64,000 nt of DNA from Symbiotaphrina buchneri (GCA_001599915.1 BCIG01000017.1:372001-436000); one strand, 5' to 3'. Positions 34,701-47,755 are shown, numbered from the stretch's first letter. The notes: generated by a model from the sequence alone, not told the origin. Numbers and translations: made by a program.

Positions 34701-36434
34701 CATCCATCAGGGTGCGATCAGCTTGATCGAATTCCTTCTTCAGGCGCGCAATCTCGAGGATGGAATCATCAGTGAAGTTCGCCGGGTCTGCTACGGCGTG
34801 CTGAATAGTGATGGCCACGAATGGTTTGATCGGGAAGTTGTACACCCGTACCACTTGTGAAGGCCCATCAGCAGTACTTTCCTCTTCGTCTGCGCTTTCC
34901 CAGCTATCCGCTACATTACCCTCGGCTGCACGCTCAATATCTTTCACAGTACCCGTGACTGATTGTGACAGTCCTTTTTCTACAGCGGAATCCTGCTCTA
35001 GTTTGCCAGACTCTTGCTTGAGAGACGGGACGGCACCGACAGCAGTCTTATCCTGTCTCCTCGGGTCAGAGCCGTTCCTGACTTTGTCCTCCTCTTCAGC
35101 CTTTGACAAGGCTTCTTCGACCTGCTGGTCTACTTTTGCTGCAACTTGCGTCAAGGCTTCTGCTACTGTCCCAACCGGACTTTCAGTTGACGAGCGAGTA
35201 ACATCAGCACGCTGGCTCATATTAGAAGCAACCCTTGATGAAGAGTTGCCATTGCTCAATGGACCAGTGGAGCTGCCACGGGTTTCTGAACGCATTCCCT
35301 TATCCTGCTTCCTTAAAAGTCCAACGTCTGGCAAATGGTCGATCTCGTGAGATCGCTTCAATATCTCAACATTAGGAGTATCAGGCCTGGAACGAGGTGC
35401 CTCGGTTCTTGGGGTGCGGTTACGCGGCGAGGAAGCTGCCAGCTGTTCGAAGGGGTTGACGTAAGTGAACATCGCAGATTTCGGTGCGAACTGCCCGTTC
35501 GAACCGCCGGAAGCCATCGAGTTCTTTGATACGCCACCGGCCGGAAGAATAGACGGCAGCTCGCTCTCTGCTTGCGTTCTCGTATGCTCAGGGTCTGTAA
35601 CCTGCGTCTCACGTTCGCCAGTGACAGTCGCGGCTGCAGAGATATCAGCAGATTTGTCGGTGGAAGACTTTTGCTGAATACTCCGCCCAGCGGTGCCCGG
35701 CTTTGGGCGACTGAGCAGCTTCAGCAGAAAATCTTGCGGGTCCTCCTCCGGCGAGGAGTGAGTCTTTTCAGGAGCAGGGGAAGACCTGAGAGCCGTCCCT
35801 GCACTCTCATGCGCATTTTCGGTCTTTGGGGTAGATGAGCTTCCGATGAGGGAAGCGACCAGGTCGGACGCAGAGATTGACCTATCCTGCGTAGTGTGAG
35901 GAGTTGTGCCACGAGACGTGGCTCCTTGTCCATTGGGCCGCTCTGAGAGTTGTCCTTGGATGTGGTTGTCGCCACTTGCTGTCTGCCCCGGTTGTTTGAA
36001 CTTTAGGAGATTCAAGAGGTTATTGGTCCTATCTGAGTCTGACAACCCCCCTGAAGATGCTTGTGGAAACAATTGAGGTGAAGGAACATTCGGACTCATG
36101 ATAGCAGAATGATGTGGCTGAGGCGCATGAATTGGTGGAGTGGGTAGAGGAGACGAAACGATGGGTGCGTGGTAGTTCCGGGCCTAGACATTGACTGAGG
36201 TCAGTCACCCCGAAGATACCACAAGTCGGTCGTGCACAAACACATGCTGCTTACCTGAACAGGACTTCCGTTAGAAGTCTCGCGAATGCGTTGCGAGTCC
36301 ATTGAATGACCTGGAGCCTGCGCGGCTGGGTTGCTCGCAGCGTTACTTTGTTGGGACGCTTGAGTGCGAAGACGGTTGAGGAGAGCGTTCAAGGGGCCGT
36401 TGGCGGCGCTCTCTGCACTGGAGGCGCCATCCAT
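31737..36434 (-). CDS. EDC4/Ge-1-like decapping scaffold
   Basis: Exons on the minus strand: 36434-36255, 36183-32200, 32147-31959 and 31901-31737, about 1505 residues. The first intron has GTAAGC, the second GTAAGT with TTTCCAG, and the last is an in-frame intron with GTAAGT. The protein begins with a short helix (LNALLNRLRTQA), then LLNLLKF and LVASLIGS-type motifs in a long disordered region. A seven-bladed WD40-like domain follows, from IKPFVAITIQHAV to about the ARKDANLPKPEA region. A Lys/Ser-rich linker leads to long coiled coils (ERLYRRLDDDRRVVEAA) and a C-terminal helical domain (ILWLQSSRQNEVFDLYFSRIRPGYL). WD40, coiled coil and alpha-helical end is the EDC4/Ge-1 architecture. EDC4 scaffolds Dcp1-Dcp2 in P-bodies; S. 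cerevisiae lacks a clear copy. Fungal copies are often left unnamed or mislabelled. Confidence 0.88.
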
Positions 36435-38119
36435 GATGAGAGAACGCTACTGAACCAGATTGGCAAAGGCTAGAAAAGCATAGGGCAAGAAGGCTATGAC
36501 CCGTGCGACAGAGCCAAACGGCCTCAATACGTCACGACTTTGATAGCAAAGAAGCGACGCACTCTGTGCAGGGTGGAGGGAAAGACAGGATAAAAGAGAT
36601 GAGGTGGGAAGGAGTAAAGGTGGCAGGAGGAGAGGACGAGGAGCGGGGAGAGAAAGAAGGTGAAGGTGCCAGGTAAGTGAAGGTAGGAGGAGTGACGGTA
36701 TGAAGGTGAGAGTCAAACAGGTGAGGTGCGCAATTGGAGGAGAGAAGCTTCACTTTAGCGTCCCGGAGCGACGGCGAGACCCGTGGAAGGGCTAACGGTA
36801 CATCAAGGTATGGTACCTACGGTTAGGTACGATTGGGTATGCGTACGCTTGTACCGACTCGTCGATAGAGCATGTCAATAATTCAGATTTCCGGTGACCT
36901 AAACTGTGGTGCTACACGAAGTACCTTGCACCAAAGCTGGTTACGGAGCCACGCCTCCACTGTCTATCGTACCTCTCCATATCTGTTCCACCACAAGCAC
37001 TCCCACAACTGCGACGCACTTATCCAAGACAACTCCCTGTGCTGTTTGCACGACATGTTTTGTCTGCGGAGGTATGTTCCACCACCCGGTCCATGGACCG
37101 GCTCATGAGAGGCACCTAGCGACTGACTCGGTTGCAATCTCCCAGTTGGCTGCCTCTGCTCTTCATACCTACGAATGCATCGCCCGCGTTCATCGTCATC
37201 TTCCTGCTCTGCAACTATCTGATTAGTCGGCCATGCGTCTACTGCTCCATCCTGCTGGTGGCGCTGTTCTGCACCAGTTGCTACTGGTCGGACCACTGCT
37301 TCTTCGATATCCACAGCAACTGGTTCGAACCGCGACATCTCTCCTCACCTCTTCCCAGCCCTATTCCTCATGCAGTCAATGAGTCTCTGGGCATGTCGAA
37401 CATGACCATGGAACAGGCCTCGTTCCTCTCAACGACCTTCAACAATACCTGCGCTGGTTTGGCCGGGGCAGCCCTGGACGAGATCCGCAGACGGACTCAG
37501 AGCAGACCCGAGTGGACCGGAATCGGTATGGAATGGTTGAGGAGTCTCATTGGAAAGCGGGATTGGAGAGTACCTTGCTTGGATGTTGGGATTAGGCTAT
37601 GATAACTTGGGGCGCTGTGTTATGGAGTTCGGGAGGGATGCCATGTTATCAGGTAACGTTGCGGCGCGTTGGGCTGGCAAATAAGGCTCTCATACTCAGT
37701 CTGTTGGCAGCTCACACTCCTACTTGGCGACTCTAGCGATGCCGCCAGAATGGACCCAAGACGAATCTAAGATTATTCTACCTTTTTGGTATCAAAGGCA
37801 GCGCCCGTGTTGCATCGATCGGTGCCTAGCATGGTTATGCGATGACTGATATCTGTCGTAGAGCTCTAAAAGTACAAAAGTGTATGTCTGAAGAGTCCAC
37901 TGCGTGAAATCGTCCCGAAACTTTTGGGCTATCATTCGTCCCGACCCTGGCCGTAAATTATCATTATCAAGCCTCGTAATGCCATCGCAATGCCGTGTCC
38001 AAAGCAGCTAAACTTCGAAATCAAAGTTCATTCATCTACCCTGAGGTCTCATCATGCCCGCCTCATTCGTTATCATATGCTGTCCTTGTCAATGCAGAAG
38101 GTACTTCGACGTGCGATCT
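36435..38119. other. Intergenic, no confident gene
   Basis: About 1.7 kb. Bases 36797-36930 hold GGTACC-type repeats. A plus-strand frame at 37132-37602 encodes a hydrophobic stretch (SPAFIVIFLLCNYLISRPCVY) but lacks an ATG before it and I could not support a spliced start, so it is not called. Confidence 0.4.
36797..36930. repeat. GGTACC / AAGGTA motif cluster
   Basis: Copies include CAAGGTATGGTACCTACGGTTAGGTACG and GAAGTACCTTGCACC, upstream of the EDC4 start on the opposite side. Confidence 0.55.
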
Positions 38120-40267
38120 TCAGAACACGTCCGGGGGCCATTCATACGGTTCATCCAGCGGATGCATCTGGCTGTCGTCAAGGCTTGCCTTCATTGTTGT
38201 GATCCGTTCGCTACCTCCGACTAGGCTATCCTGTGAAGCCTTAGAGATGGCTCTTCTGTCATTTTGCGTGGTGGGACCCTCGATTTCTCCGGCGAGTTTG
38301 ATTATTTTGTCTAGGCCTCTGGGTACTTTCGGAACAGGAGGGATGGTAGCACCATCTGGTCTCACTGACAGACCTCGGTCTCGCCCATTTATATGGCCTG
38401 CTAAAGGGACACGACCGGACTGTCTCACACCATCTTGAAGCTCGAACATCGGCGGCATTGAACTAGCCGGCGGCGAGCATGAGCGACGGGGTCTCTTTGT
38501 TGGGGAGCGGCTTGATCTGAGGCCCACTTTTTTTCTGGCCGTTGGTGGGCTCAGAAATTTGGGCTGGGGTTGATTATGATGCTGCAACGACGTCGCTTCG
38601 GCGATAGCCATCTCTGAGACAGACTGTGCCTGAGCCGGGACTGAGTTACCACTTGAGCGCGATGTATGCTCTTCAGTAATTTGAAGCTGCTTCTTCGAAG
38701 ATATCGGACTGTCATTCGCTGCAAGCTTCTGAGATTTTTGCGCATAGCGTTTCCGCGACGTTGATTTTGAATTCTCCAAGCCATCTTCGTCGTCACTATC
38801 CCCTTTCGCCGGAACGTAAGAGTAGTCCTTCCGGTCACGCCCAGCGCCTTTTCTCTTCCGGCCTCTCCTTGCCACAGCTGGTTGAGGTGGAGGCTGCATT
38901 TCAGTGCCAAGCTGTGATCCATGCTCTAGCACAGCTTGCGGGAGGGCCACTGGCAGAGTGACAATTAACGGCTTACTGGTGGTGCTTGTAGATCGTCCAC
39001 TATGCGTGCCGCTATTCACAGGCTCCTCGGTCGTCTGTCTCGTGTGTCCGGGTTCTCCAAAAGCATATTCCCGGGATTCACCGAAGTCAGATAGCATTGC
39101 GCGCTCCGAAGGCAGCGATGGCAAGGTAGTCAAAAGTCTCCTTTTGCCAATCAGGGGGGTCGAGTGAGCTCTAGCATCGGTTTCGTCCGTCCCAAGCGAA
39201 GCATTGAGCTCCCGGCGAGCAGCCTCCAGCTTGCTCTCGAGGTCGCTGACTTTCTTTTGCAACTTTAGCTGTTTATGCAGGTCCCTTTTCGATGTCTGCT
39301 TATGAAGAGTGAGGTCCATGTTTTCTTGTAACTCCTTCTGACGCGGCGGGATGCCGATAGTTATGCCGCCCCTCGGTGCTGAGGTTTGGGTGAGGGCTTG
39401 AACTTTGTCGTGGTCCGGAAGATGACTCTGAGTGGAGACCTGCTGTTGTTTCTTCATTTCGGCATAGGCCCTCTCTGCCCTGGCTTGGCGGTCATTCAGT
39501 ATGAACTTCCGCTGGATATCCATCGTGTCCTCTTGTTTCTGGTTGCCGAAGACGCCATCCCAGAAGTCGGGCTTGAAGATCGAAGCAAGAGCCTTTCCAA
39601 AGCGGAAGATGCCCGAGTCCCTAGTCAGCTGGGATCCTTCGTTTCCTTCGGAGCTGGCCTGACTCCTCGTACTCGACGACTGCCCTGCCTGTACCTTTGC
39701 CTCTTTGATCCTTGGGAGCTGAACAGTAATCCCGTGCTCGGCCTGTTCCATATGACTGTCCACGGTATTATCCTGGAGGTAGACCGCCGGTGGTCTTTCA
39801 CTGACGCGATCATGCATACTCGCCTCCTTGAACCGGGAGAAGCGATGTCTGGGCGATTTGCGTGGGTTGCCCCTTCTCTCGGAAGCATTTGATTCACCCC
39901 CGGATGTGGTTCTCCGCAGACGTTTCGGTGGGGTTGATGTAGTGAAGGCATCCTCATCCTCCGCGTCGTCGAACTGACCATCCACATCTGGTAGAATAGG
40001 TGGTGCGGTCACCGGAGGATGAGAGCGTTGCCGCTTTCTGGAGTTGGTTCTAAGCAATCGGCGGGCGTGCACTTTATCGGCCATCGCGCGGGCTTCATCG
40101 AGCGGCCGGATATGGTCCATGCGTCCAGAAGCCTTCTCCCCTGGGTGGGCTTGCTAGAAGGTTTATTAGCCGTCAGTGTCACCAGGAACGTGCCTTGTGT
40201 AACCGTGGCCGCGGTGAGTTGCAGATGAGGTGAATGAATTTGAGGTACTCACATCCAATGGCTTCAT
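38120..40267 (-). CDS. Basic Ser/Arg-rich protein, probably nuclear, family not recognised
   Basis: Two exons, 40267-40253 (only 15 bases, MKPLD) and 40153-38120, give 682 residues. The intron has GTGAGT and ends CTTCTAG; an alternative is to start at the Met in exon 2 (40120). Most of the protein is low-complexity and charged, with several possible nuclear signals (NSRKRQRS, PPKRLRR, RRGRKRKGAGRDRK, SPTKRPRR). Ordered parts are few: SGIFRFGKALASIFKPDFWDGVFG near residue 185, a helix DIQRKFILNDRQARAERAYAEMKKQQQ and a coiled coil KLQKKVSDLESKLEAARRELNASLG. The FKPDFW segment is the likeliest conserved binding motif. Fungal proteins of this look are sometimes labelled nuclear RNA-binding proteins, but nothing here proves RNA binding. 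Confidence 0.8.
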
Positions 40268-41675
40268 GACTTTCAGCCCGTTGAGAGGAAGAATGCGTTG
40301 CCCCCGATCATGGGTGCATTGAGAAGGTAGTTAGGCAGATGTGTCAAGCTTGATCATGCCTGGCAATCCGTCTTGCCGATTGTTGGGAGGTGGTGATGAT
40401 CCGAAATTGAGAGTCGACGGCAAATTGACTACCGCTGGTCACAAAAGTGACCTGGCAGTCAATGCTGAGAGCAGTCGGGACAGTCAATGAGGGTTTGTTT
40501 GGGAGCTCCTGGCAATCCAGTCAAAGGTAAGGTAAGGTAGCAAAGCAGGCTGCTTGTCTGACGCGAGACCCAAACAAACCAAGCGCTCAGACGTGTGGGG
40601 AGTCCCAAGTCGTGTCGCAAGGCTGCGCCGTGCCGAGCCCGGCTGCAGTGTCAACAGTAAGGTACAAAAGACATGCATCCACCCCTCTGCTTGTGACTGC
40701 CGATGTTGCTATTCTCACCTTCGAAGCTCCTTACATGAGCGGATGTACGCGCGAGCCAGTCCTACGTAGGCACGTTGCATCTCATATGGCAGATAGATAG
40801 TAAGATCTTGATTCCCTGAAACATGACAATGGAAGAGGTTCCGAAGATCCGGCGCCATGCATCTACAAGGGGAGATATCTATTCGGACCCTGGCGCTCGA
40901 GCAGATGGCCCTCACAACTTGATGTCCATTGTGTACGGAACGGACCAGCCACTCATGGTCCACGAGGTAGTCTTTCGGAAGCCACGAAACAAGCAGGGAA
41001 GACACGAAACAAGCAGGGAAGACACATGATCTACTGCGGGAGTGCCGCATTTCATTCAAGCCTGATTACGAACCATACCGAACTATCGTCTACAACGCCC
41101 ACAGGCTGCTGGGACAGATATTCAGTGCCAACAATGCCGAGAGCCGGCTCCCCAAAGAGAAAGCTTCATACAACTGCCATGGTTGGCGGAGAAAGGGAGG
41201 AGTAAGAACGCCTGACGAGTCTTTCCAACAAAGGAAACGGGATATATTTGAAGGAATGAAATGTTTGGTGACAGAAACACGGTGGACGTACTTCAGCAGA
41301 CCAACCCGGCCCTATAAGGTCTTGTTGATTGACCGGCCTTAGGAGAATCTGATCGCGCGACGACATAAGTGTAGCAAATAGCACAAACGCAAATCAAAAG
41401 AGAAAGTACTCCCCGACCAAGCCTCGGCCTCAACATCAAATCTAAAAACACCATGAGATCCTGGTTTTCGTCCCTTTGCCCAGAACGCGGAGTAGATCAT
41501 CAATATAGACGCCACCGGAGAAATGGCAATATACGAGAATAACCGCGGCGTGAAGATGTCATGTGGATCTCAAGGACAAACAGCGTGGCGTAATTCATGC
41601 CTCAAACTTCCGATATTTGATAATGGCCTACTCATATCCGGACCTCCAAGTAACTTGGAGATTTAGACTTCTGCC
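40268..41675. other. Intergenic, no gene seen
   Basis: About 1.4 kb between minus-strand genes. It includes a perfect 20-base tandem duplication at 40983-41022 (unit CACGAAACAAGCAGGGAAGA). Bases 41390-41675 are probably the veA 3' UTR. Confidence 0.45.
40983..41022. repeat. 20-base perfect tandem duplication
   Basis: Unit CACGAAACAAGCAGGGAAGA occurs twice with no spacer. It looks like a recent local slippage duplication. Confidence 0.8.
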
Positions 41676-43516
41676 TCACTCAGAGGCAGGAAGGCGCCTG
41701 CTGATTTCTGTTCCGTCGGCACGCTTGTAGCGCATCTTCAGCTGCTGCAAAGCAAGGTCCTCGTCGTCATCCTCGAAAGCAATGTCGAGCCCAGTGTGCT
41801 TTGGACTCGAAGGCCGCACACCATTGTGAAGAGGCTGCTCAAGCTGAGACGCACTAAAGACTGCGCCATAGGACCGCTTAGAGGTCCGGCCGGACTCAGG
41901 GGTCGCAGAAGTTGGAGTCTGCTGAGAAGCATAATACTGGCTATAATAGCCGCTCACTTTGCTTTCAAACGCCGAGGTTGGCGTAGGTGGAACGGCATAG
42001 GACGCCGACGCAGGTTTGTAGTCGTAATTCTTTGGCTCAATATGCGCCTGAATAGTCTTCAAAGGAGGTAAGGCATGATTCATGCCAGCCGGCGTCGTAG
42101 GACGTTGTGCTTGCTGCTGGGTAGCAGGTACGTTGTAAGCTTGATAATCAGCTTGGGCACGGCCGTAGGAAGGCTCTGCCTGGGGATATGCGGTGCCTGA
42201 GTGGCAAGCAGCGGGAGCAGACCCGCGGCGATATTCAGAGACCGGGGCCTGTTCGAGGCTGTCATGACGGCTGTGCGGTTGCTGAGGGTACTGAGACTGC
42301 TGGAATTGTGTAGCTCCACTGTAACTGTAGTTTCGCGGAGCAGCACTGGGAGCCAATCGCGGAGATGGAGGGTGATGATAGACATGGTGAGACTGAGAAT
42401 ACGTAGCCGTAGACTGCGGAACTGGTTGAGGAGGGGGATATTGCGGTGCGGGGTAGTGAGACGTGGAGGAATTGCCGAAAGACAAATGCGAAGAATAGCT
42501 AGCAGCGCTCTGAGGAGCTACCGGAGGCGGAGGTGCATATGGCGCCTGGTATGAGGTCTGGTGGTACTGGCCTTGTTGTGTGGGCGGCCTGGACTGATTG
42601 TCCTGAGTATAGGAGGGGGCATCCACGCTGCTGTTGCTAACAGACCTGGCTCGGCTGACGGGCTCCATGTTGGGATATGCGGACAAAGGCGTCTGGGCGT
42701 AAACCTCTGGAGTAGCAGTTCGCCTAGCGTAGACACTTTCCTCCTCGTCGTAGTCGCCATCCTTGTAGGCTTTGTTGTTGCGTCTCCTCATACGGACGTC
42801 GCGGCGAATCCGTACGCGGCACCCTTGTTCAGCGATCGTACGCGAGAGGGCGGTGCTCTCAGCAAGTCCAGGGAATTTCTTAGCACTGTAGACGACGAAA
42901 GGGACGGATTTGACCTCGAGGCGCCAGTGGACAAAATCGTCGAGCCCATGTCCGGCTTCGGGCTTCTTCACTGGAACATTTGCCTGGTCCAAGTCCTCGT
43001 CCTTGGGCTCCTTGACTTCCTCGTAGAGGTTAAAGCTAAGCCTGTATTTGCCTTCATGGCGCACGGAGAGATCTGGAAAGATGAAGTACCCAGCCGGCGC
43101 CGGACGATCGAGGTAAGCCATGCCAGCGACCGGCATACCCGTTAGAACCGGGACAGAAGCAGCAGTCTGCGGAACACGGCCATGAGCGATCTGTCTCGTG
43201 GGTTCTAGTGTAGCGAAGAGAAAGAAATTGGCGTTGTAGGAGAAAGTAACGTCGTTGCTCCCATCAAAGATGCGTAGCTCAACAACCGGAGGTGGGTCCA
43301 CCGGTCGGCGATCTGCAGATGCTTTGGGTTCACGTCAATATACACATCACAAAGTGGTGGAGCGCCGCGAAACTCACATTTAGCACCTGAGCCACATGCT
43401 CGAGCACGTTCAGGTTGCTGGATCACCCGGAGCTGGTAGGTCAGACTCCGACCATCCTTCGTGACCCGTGTAGCACCACTCTTGGTTTCGTTTGTAGAAG
43501 CAATCACGGAAGCCAT
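41676..43516 (-). CDS. veA: Velvet-complex developmental regulator VeA
   Basis: Two exons, 43516-43378 and 43321-41676, give 594 residues, close to the 573 of Aspergillus nidulans VeA. The intron has GTGAGT and joins GSGAK to SSADRRPVDPPPVVELRIF exactly where other veA genes are spliced. The velvet domain spans about residues 20-230: SLTYQLRVIQQPERARACG, FSYNANFFLFATL, LTGMPVAGMAYLDRP, GYFIFPDLSVRHEGKYRLSF and VYSAKKFPGLAEST. A basic nuclear signal follows (RVRIRRDVRMRRRNNK). The C-terminal half is Pro/Gln/Tyr/Ser-rich and includes a PEST-like region. VeA bridges VelB and LaeA, enters the nucleus in the dark and controls sporulation and secondary metabolism. No secondary-metabolite genes lie nearby in the window. 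Confidence 0.97.
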
Positions 43517-44334
43517 TGCGAAGACGAGTGATTCGAGGGAAACCGAACCGCGTCTAGATGAGAGATTGATATTGCTTTGAATCGTCGAATCGACAACAAT
43601 GAGCCAACAGCAGTGATCCAAAGGTTCTAAGAGGTCGTAGGTGATTGTGGTTTTCTTTCTTGACGGAAGACTCTGTAGAGAAGGTCAGAGAACCCTAAGC
43701 TTTTGTGTCAGAAGAGTATTCCCACCTCCACAGAGTCGGTGCTCGAACCACAGTACTGGGACGTTCCGACGGTAAAAGATGGGACGTACCGAAGGCTGAG
43801 TGGCAGTGACCGATACTGAAAAATGATGCGAAGACCGAGATGTTTGACGTTGAAGCCTAATTGTGTTTGGAATTGAACCTTGTTGGGATGAAGGAACCAA
43901 TGGAGACCCTCCGCCGGGTTCAAAAGCCTGGCGGTAAGTGGGCGCTTACAAGAGATACCACGGTCGCAGGCTGCCGGAAACGCTGTCCCCTGGCAACGGG
44001 ATATAGTGATATGGAGTTGTCGTGGTGGTGGCCTGTGGTGTCCAAGGGGGAAACAAATTCGGTGTCTCCTCTTCTTCTGTCGACCCCGACCGGTAACACG
44101 CCCGAATCTCGCACCTACGGTACCCTCCTTCCGTACACAGCCACCTGAAGGTTGCCCCGACTTGAATAAACGGCGCCTCAAAGTCAGCGTCGTCTGAATA
44201 CCGGAGGCAGAATCCAGTAACGCTGCCGGATTGACCGTGCAGGTGTTGATCCGGTGGTGCTGGAGAGCCGTGTGGTGGAACGACAGAAGAGAAGAAAAGG
44301 AGACGAGATCACATTAGAACTGGAGGAGTAGGAA

Positions 44335-44650
44335 CAATAAGGTAATGGAAGGATGGATGGGTGCACGGTAAGGCAAATGTTAAGGTAGCGCATAAGGGCA
44401 TGGGATTACCTTACCCGTAAGGTAGTAGTGTGGGCGTGAAGGATGGGTCGTCTCCTCGGCTGGAGGCGATGCCGAAGCACGACCACTGCAGCTAACCAGT
44501 AACGGGGAGCCCGAGGCGCATGATTTTGGACGAGTCGGTGCTAGGCCCGCTGGCCAGTTGCAAGCCACCCTCGGTCGAGCCAGCCAAGATAAGGCAGGTT
44601 CGTACCTCCCCTAAGGTACCACCTGCCTTAGGGTCGGTTACAGGTTAGGT
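44335..44650. repeat. AAGGTA / TACCTTAC motif cluster
   Basis: Includes AATAAGGTAATGG, TTAAGGTAGCG, ATTACCTTACCCGTAAGGTAG and CCTAAGGTACCACCTGCCTTAGG. Several copies face each other as inverted pairs. Confidence 0.6.
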
Positions 44651-47636
44651 AGGCATTTAGGGAGGACGGGTATACTCGTATCTCAGGACTGTTGTCGCAG
44701 GACTTGGTAGTAAAATAGGTAGAAAGCGCACATAACAAGATTTTTTGTGGCTTGAGGGAAAGACAGACGAGAACTGCCATGGCTCGTACGAGATACAATA
44801 TGCGCATGCTGTACCTACAGCACCTCAAGGTATCTACCTACCTTTAGCGAGGGATGGGGATGATGGAACCTTAAAACAATCCACGGCCAAAAAGGAAAAA
44901 GGCCTGCGCACGAAGTGCTTGCTCTTCGGCTACATATTCACGGGTCACAGGGCGCGACTCCACGCAACTCAACTACTTTATGCAGCTAAGAAGACTGCTT
45001 TGATTTAGTGGTTTGTGCTTCATCCTCTTAACCTCTTACCCTCCTAGAGGTAAGGACCGACGGGAGAGCTGTCACGCGAATCAACAGCGCCCTTGTCTCC
45101 CTCGGGCTAAGCAACCCTGTAACAACGGTCACAAAAGCCAATCACTCCTTGCTGCGCTTGCCGCATCCTGCAGGGAGAAGCACAATTCAGCACATACCTG
45201 AGCCCTTTAGGTAGCCACTGAGCGTACGACGACGCAGCGTTCGTGCCATTATTGGTCGATGGCATCCACCAAATTTCGGTACGCTCCCAAGTCCCTAGCT
45301 GACTCCAGCTCCATCGCCGTGGCCCCCCATCCGCCTGGCTCAAGGAAGGCGAGGCATGTCTGGAATCTGTTAGTACTTGTACAAGCACCTCTGGTATGGG
45401 TAATAGGAAATTGTGCGACCAATGATACTCTTCCCTGGCGCAGATGGAAAATGGGTTCCTTGCTTCGGCACGTCTATGCCCGAGCTCCTTCTTGGTGAGG
45501 GGACCGATCTAATACTGGCGCATGAACCGCTGCTGTTGAGTTATTCGCTCGCTTGTCTCATTACACCTGCGGTCCCGAATCCCGAATTCCCGATGCCTCA
45601 TGATCTGTGTCGCCAGCAACTGACACAACCGAAATGTCTTGGTGACTGGCATGGATGTAGGTACGCTGCGAGGACGAGAAATATGTGGGCCGGACCTGCA
45701 GACTGCAGACACCCGAAAGAGCTAGTAGCCTTCGTGTTTTCCCCGGCGAGAGTTGCTAGATGATGGTGCAGTATGTAGTAGTTGCATTACCTCCGTACTC
45801 CGTACGGCGTCCCTGATCATGCTTGCAGAGTACCCTGCAGCGTACTTTTTACCAATGGTAAACACTCTACAATGATCGTACCAATCAAGAAGCGCCGCAG
45901 AGCTCTCTTTACCCGGCTCGCTGATCACCCGGTGTACGAAGCAACAGTCGTCTACCTGTTCCCGCCTTTTCATATAAGAATCCCCGGGCCGCCGTGGAGG
46001 TCCACAGAACTTGAAAACTACAGCAAGCCGACCTCCTAGAAATGCGAGGCCCAAGGTGCCATGCAGACCACATAGTTGAGATGAGTCAAGGAATGTGCAT
46101 TACGCAGCCAGAGTTGTTGCCGGTTAGTGAATCTTGATATATGTGGCCTTGACACAGAGCTCTTCTACTGGATGATGGAAAGGGAGCTCAACATCAATGC
46201 GCTCTCCCTTAAGATGTTCGCTTCAAGTTGTCTTATCTATCGTTGGAATTTCTCGTCCATCTTCACAGTCGCTCCATGTTTGGCTGTCGGGTACAGCATA
46301 TGGTGCCTACCTTAGTGATGACGACAGTAACCGGCTTTGCATCCATTTGACAGTTGAATTCGGCTCGATTAACCTGTAGCCAACAGCAGGACGAAGTATG
46401 GACGCCATCACTGAAACCAAGTGCTCAATCCGCGCAAGGGACAACCTTGGAACAATCTTGAGTGAACGTCAGGCTCGGCTAACAACTGGCACGATACGCG
46501 CTTGAGCCCGTCCAGTGTTACAGAACGGGGTGCAGTTGAGCTACTGGTAGTCAAGTCAGATCAGGAGCCAGGGGGGCCGCGACACTCATTCAGAGTCAAT
46601 ACTTACCTTTGGAGAGCAGGCAAGATAGTTTTGCCGAGAGAAATGTCAAGATGAAAGTCGGCAAGGTAAGGAAGGATAAGGTGTCTAAGATACGAATAGA
46701 TAAGTTTGAAAATTGAGTTGAAGCCATCAAAAAGCCCCCGTCGCTGCCGAGCCCGGCCGTCACAGGTTAGCCGCAGGCCTGTGCGTCCCATGGGCCAAAC
46801 CTTGACCACTCGCGCCGTTGCAAGTTGGAGGCGACGATGGAAAAGTGCCCGTAGAGTGTAGTGTGGGTTGAGCAAGGTTGGCCGAGGATTCATTGGACGA
46901 GGATCCATCGAACAAGCTTCCATCACATCTGTGTCAATGCTGAAGGGGGGCGCAGGCCGCTGTTCAATAAACCTGGGAGTAAGGGTAGTGTGCGGTTCGC
47001 GTGGAGTGGTCGGACCGTTGAGATGCCCGCGGCGCGCAACGGTAGTCACCTCAGTCATGATTACCTGATTCACCACACCATCCCAAGAATTCCCTATTCT
47101 GTGAAAGAGCCTAAGAGCGCTGATCGCAACGTGGGTGACGGCCTCGTGGAGGAAGAGACAGCGCCCATGTTCTCACAACATCTTCTTCAACCTCGTTTCT
47201 TGGCTAAAGACCAGCCGATGATCAGTTGGAACTGCACCTGCCGCTGGAGAGACGAAACACTGTAGCTGAGGTACGCACATAATACTCCTAAGGACAGACT
47301 TCGACTTCAAAGGGCGCAAAGGATCGTCGCACAGTTTGAAGGAAGACCCATGTGAATATCCCGCTCTGGAAGCTAAACGGTCAGCCCTTTATGCGCGATG
47401 CTCTTCTTTCTTGCGGGGACCATGTGGGCAGGATCTGTATGGAAATCACAGGCGACATCCATCCCACCATGCCCCTCGGACATGTGAACGATGGTGGCCA
47501 ATGAACATCGGATTATGAGAGAGGTGACATCCATCATCGACCCTGAGTGGGGACGGGACGCCATTCCAGGTTTCCGTTGTGGAGATCGCTCGCTTATGAG
47601 AGACCCTGGTTGCTGACCACCTTACGGACCGAAGTG

Positions 47637-47755
47637 ACTACCGGTAGAGGTACTTGTACCTCGACTTACCTCTAACGGCGACCTTAAACCAAACGCTAGG
47701 TACCCGAGTACATGCTATGCTATTCGTATTTGGCAGTACGTAGTATGTACTTGGT
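47637..47755. repeat. GGTACC / GTAC-rich motif cluster
   Basis: Includes AGAGGTACTTGTACCTCGACTTACCTC, which forms an inverted repeat, TAGGTACCCGAGTACATG and GTACGTAGTATGTACTTGG. Confidence 0.6.

Noticed and set aside
37132-37602. Possible small multi-membrane protein
   Set aside because: Hydrophobic stretch is present, but there is no ATG ahead of it and no splice pair that supplies a start; composition may be chance.
42561-43145. 194-codon plus-strand open frame antisense to veA
   Set aside because: Shadow of the conserved velvet domain on the other strand.
41676-43516. Possible secondary-metabolite cluster near veA
   Set aside because: No polyketide synthase, peptide synthetase, terpene cyclase or P450 is present; veA is a global regulator and usually lies outside clusters.
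46603-47265. Overlapping 157-codon minus and 134-codon plus frames upstream of veA
   Set aside because: They overlap on opposite strands, have no recognisable motif and no intron signals; neither can be preferred.
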